Shown here: positions 28,438 to 28,868 of the stretch, piece by piece
Layout: each line of letters begins with the position of its first letter
Position numbering within the stretch: position 1 is the first letter of the stretch
DNA from: a virus
IMG/VR virus record: IMGVR_UViG_3300006162_000041
Location: 1-28,868 of that record
DNA length: 28,868 bases
Reading direction: 5' to 3' (one strand)
Translations under genes and position numbers: made by a program
Notes under the pieces: generated by a model
Told to the model about the DNA's origin: nothing
The model's database searches: none
Seen by the model: only the letters and a program-made list of their open reading frames with translations

Positions 28438-28868
28438 CTCAATCGCAGAATTAGCCGCCGCCCTCGCCAAAGCGCAGGGGCAAATCGTAAACGCCACCAA
28501 GGGGGCGGATAATCCATATTTCAAAAGCCGCTACGCCGACCTTGCCGCGGTGTGGGAGGCATGCCGTAAACCGCTTAGCGACAATGGGCTCGCTATAGTG
28601 CAATCTACCAAAGTGGCAGACAATGGTGCAATGACCCTAATCACAACCCTGGCCCACGCTAGCGGGCAGTGGATGTCTAGCACCTATCCTGTTATGCCGA
28701 CGAAAAACGACAGCCAGGGACTAGGCTCGGCGCTCACGTATGCGCGCCGGTATTCACTGGCAAGCCTAGTAGGCGTGGCGCCCGCTGCCGACGACGACGA
28801 CGGCGAAGCGGCTGTAGGTCGAGGCCGCAACGGCATGGAGCAACTGGCGGCTGATAAAGTCGTGCCGA
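28418..28868 (+). CDS. erf: ERF-family single-strand annealing recombinase (C-terminus beyond the window)
   Basis: The frame from ATG 28418 stays open to the window end, giving 150 residues. The ERF signatures are clear: IAELAAALAKAQGQI near 9-23, NPYFKSRYADLAAVWEACR (32-50), PLSDNGLAIVQ (52-62), the loop with LITTLAHASGQWMSS, and GLGSALTYARRYSLASLVGV (101-120) followed by an Asp run. ERF proteins of P22-type phages anneal complementary strands for recombination and circularisation. AAGGA nine bases upstream supports the start. With the VRR-NUC gene and Prim-Pol/VapE it belongs to the DNA-metabolism set, but is expressed divergently. Confidence 0.92.
   Translation, partial: MYPTQSDSIAELAAALAKAQGQIVNATKGADNPYFKSRYADLAAVWEACRKPLSDNGLAIVQSTKVADNGAMTLITTLAHASGQWMSSTYPVMPTKNDSQGLGSALTYARRYSLASLVGVAPAADDDDGEAAVGRGRNGMEQLAADKVVP

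Overview
The window is part of a tailed double-stranded DNA phage genome (Caudoviricetes). It could be a free phage, a prophage or a metagenome contig; no host gene, tRNA, integrase, CRISPR array or insertion sequence is visible. The virion genes lie in one long, tightly packed minus-strand block: large terminase, portal, scaffold, HK97-type major capsid protein, a head-tail adaptor candidate, a nozzle-like tail protein, a chain of large Ala/Gln-rich proteins that look like internal (ejected) virion proteins, then unidentified structural proteins. I see no sheath, tape measure or baseplate gene. That content suggests a short-tailed (podovirus-like) phage, but this is inference. The host cannot be named from the sequence.

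Layout, right to left in the direction of minus-strand transcription: (1) 27507-24707, DNA metabolism: a VRR-NUC nuclease, a stand-alone primase-polymerase domain and a VapE/VirE-type P-loop ATPase. (2) 24466-24706, a non-coding, AT-rich, repeat-dense region that is the best origin candidate. (3) 24465-20645, small genes, a GT-A glycosyltransferase, an HTH protein, a small-terminase candidate and a possible acetyltransferase. (4) 20645-19191, large terminase. (5) 19201-17060, two small genes, an FkbM methyltransferase and a GT-B glycosyltransferase. (6) 17039-10587, portal, scaffold, major capsid protein, small head proteins, adaptor candidate and a C1q-like protein. (7) 10585-1, tail nozzle candidate, Gln-rich protein with a C-terminal S74 chaperone domain, two further presumed internal virion proteins, a 921-residue protein, and two structural proteins at the edge, the last cut by the window. 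On the plus strand, starting about 27530, a divergent operon of four tiny genes leads into an ERF-family single-strand annealing protein cut by the right edge.

Many neighbouring genes overlap by 1-4 bases (TAATG, ATGA, GTGA), so translation is probably coupled along the operon. The clearest non-coding signal is a motif found three times on the minus strand with fixed spacing (1117-1144, 15080-15107, 17036-17063). It lies before the left-end structural genes, the scaffold and the portal, and the GTG starts of scaffold and portal fall at the same position inside it. It is a candidate phage late promoter, possibly giving leaderless mRNAs. Other notable points are three sugar/methyl-modifying enzymes inside the packaging and head block, a truncated S74 motif next to a complete S74 domain, and a near-perfect 90-bp in-frame tandem repeat.
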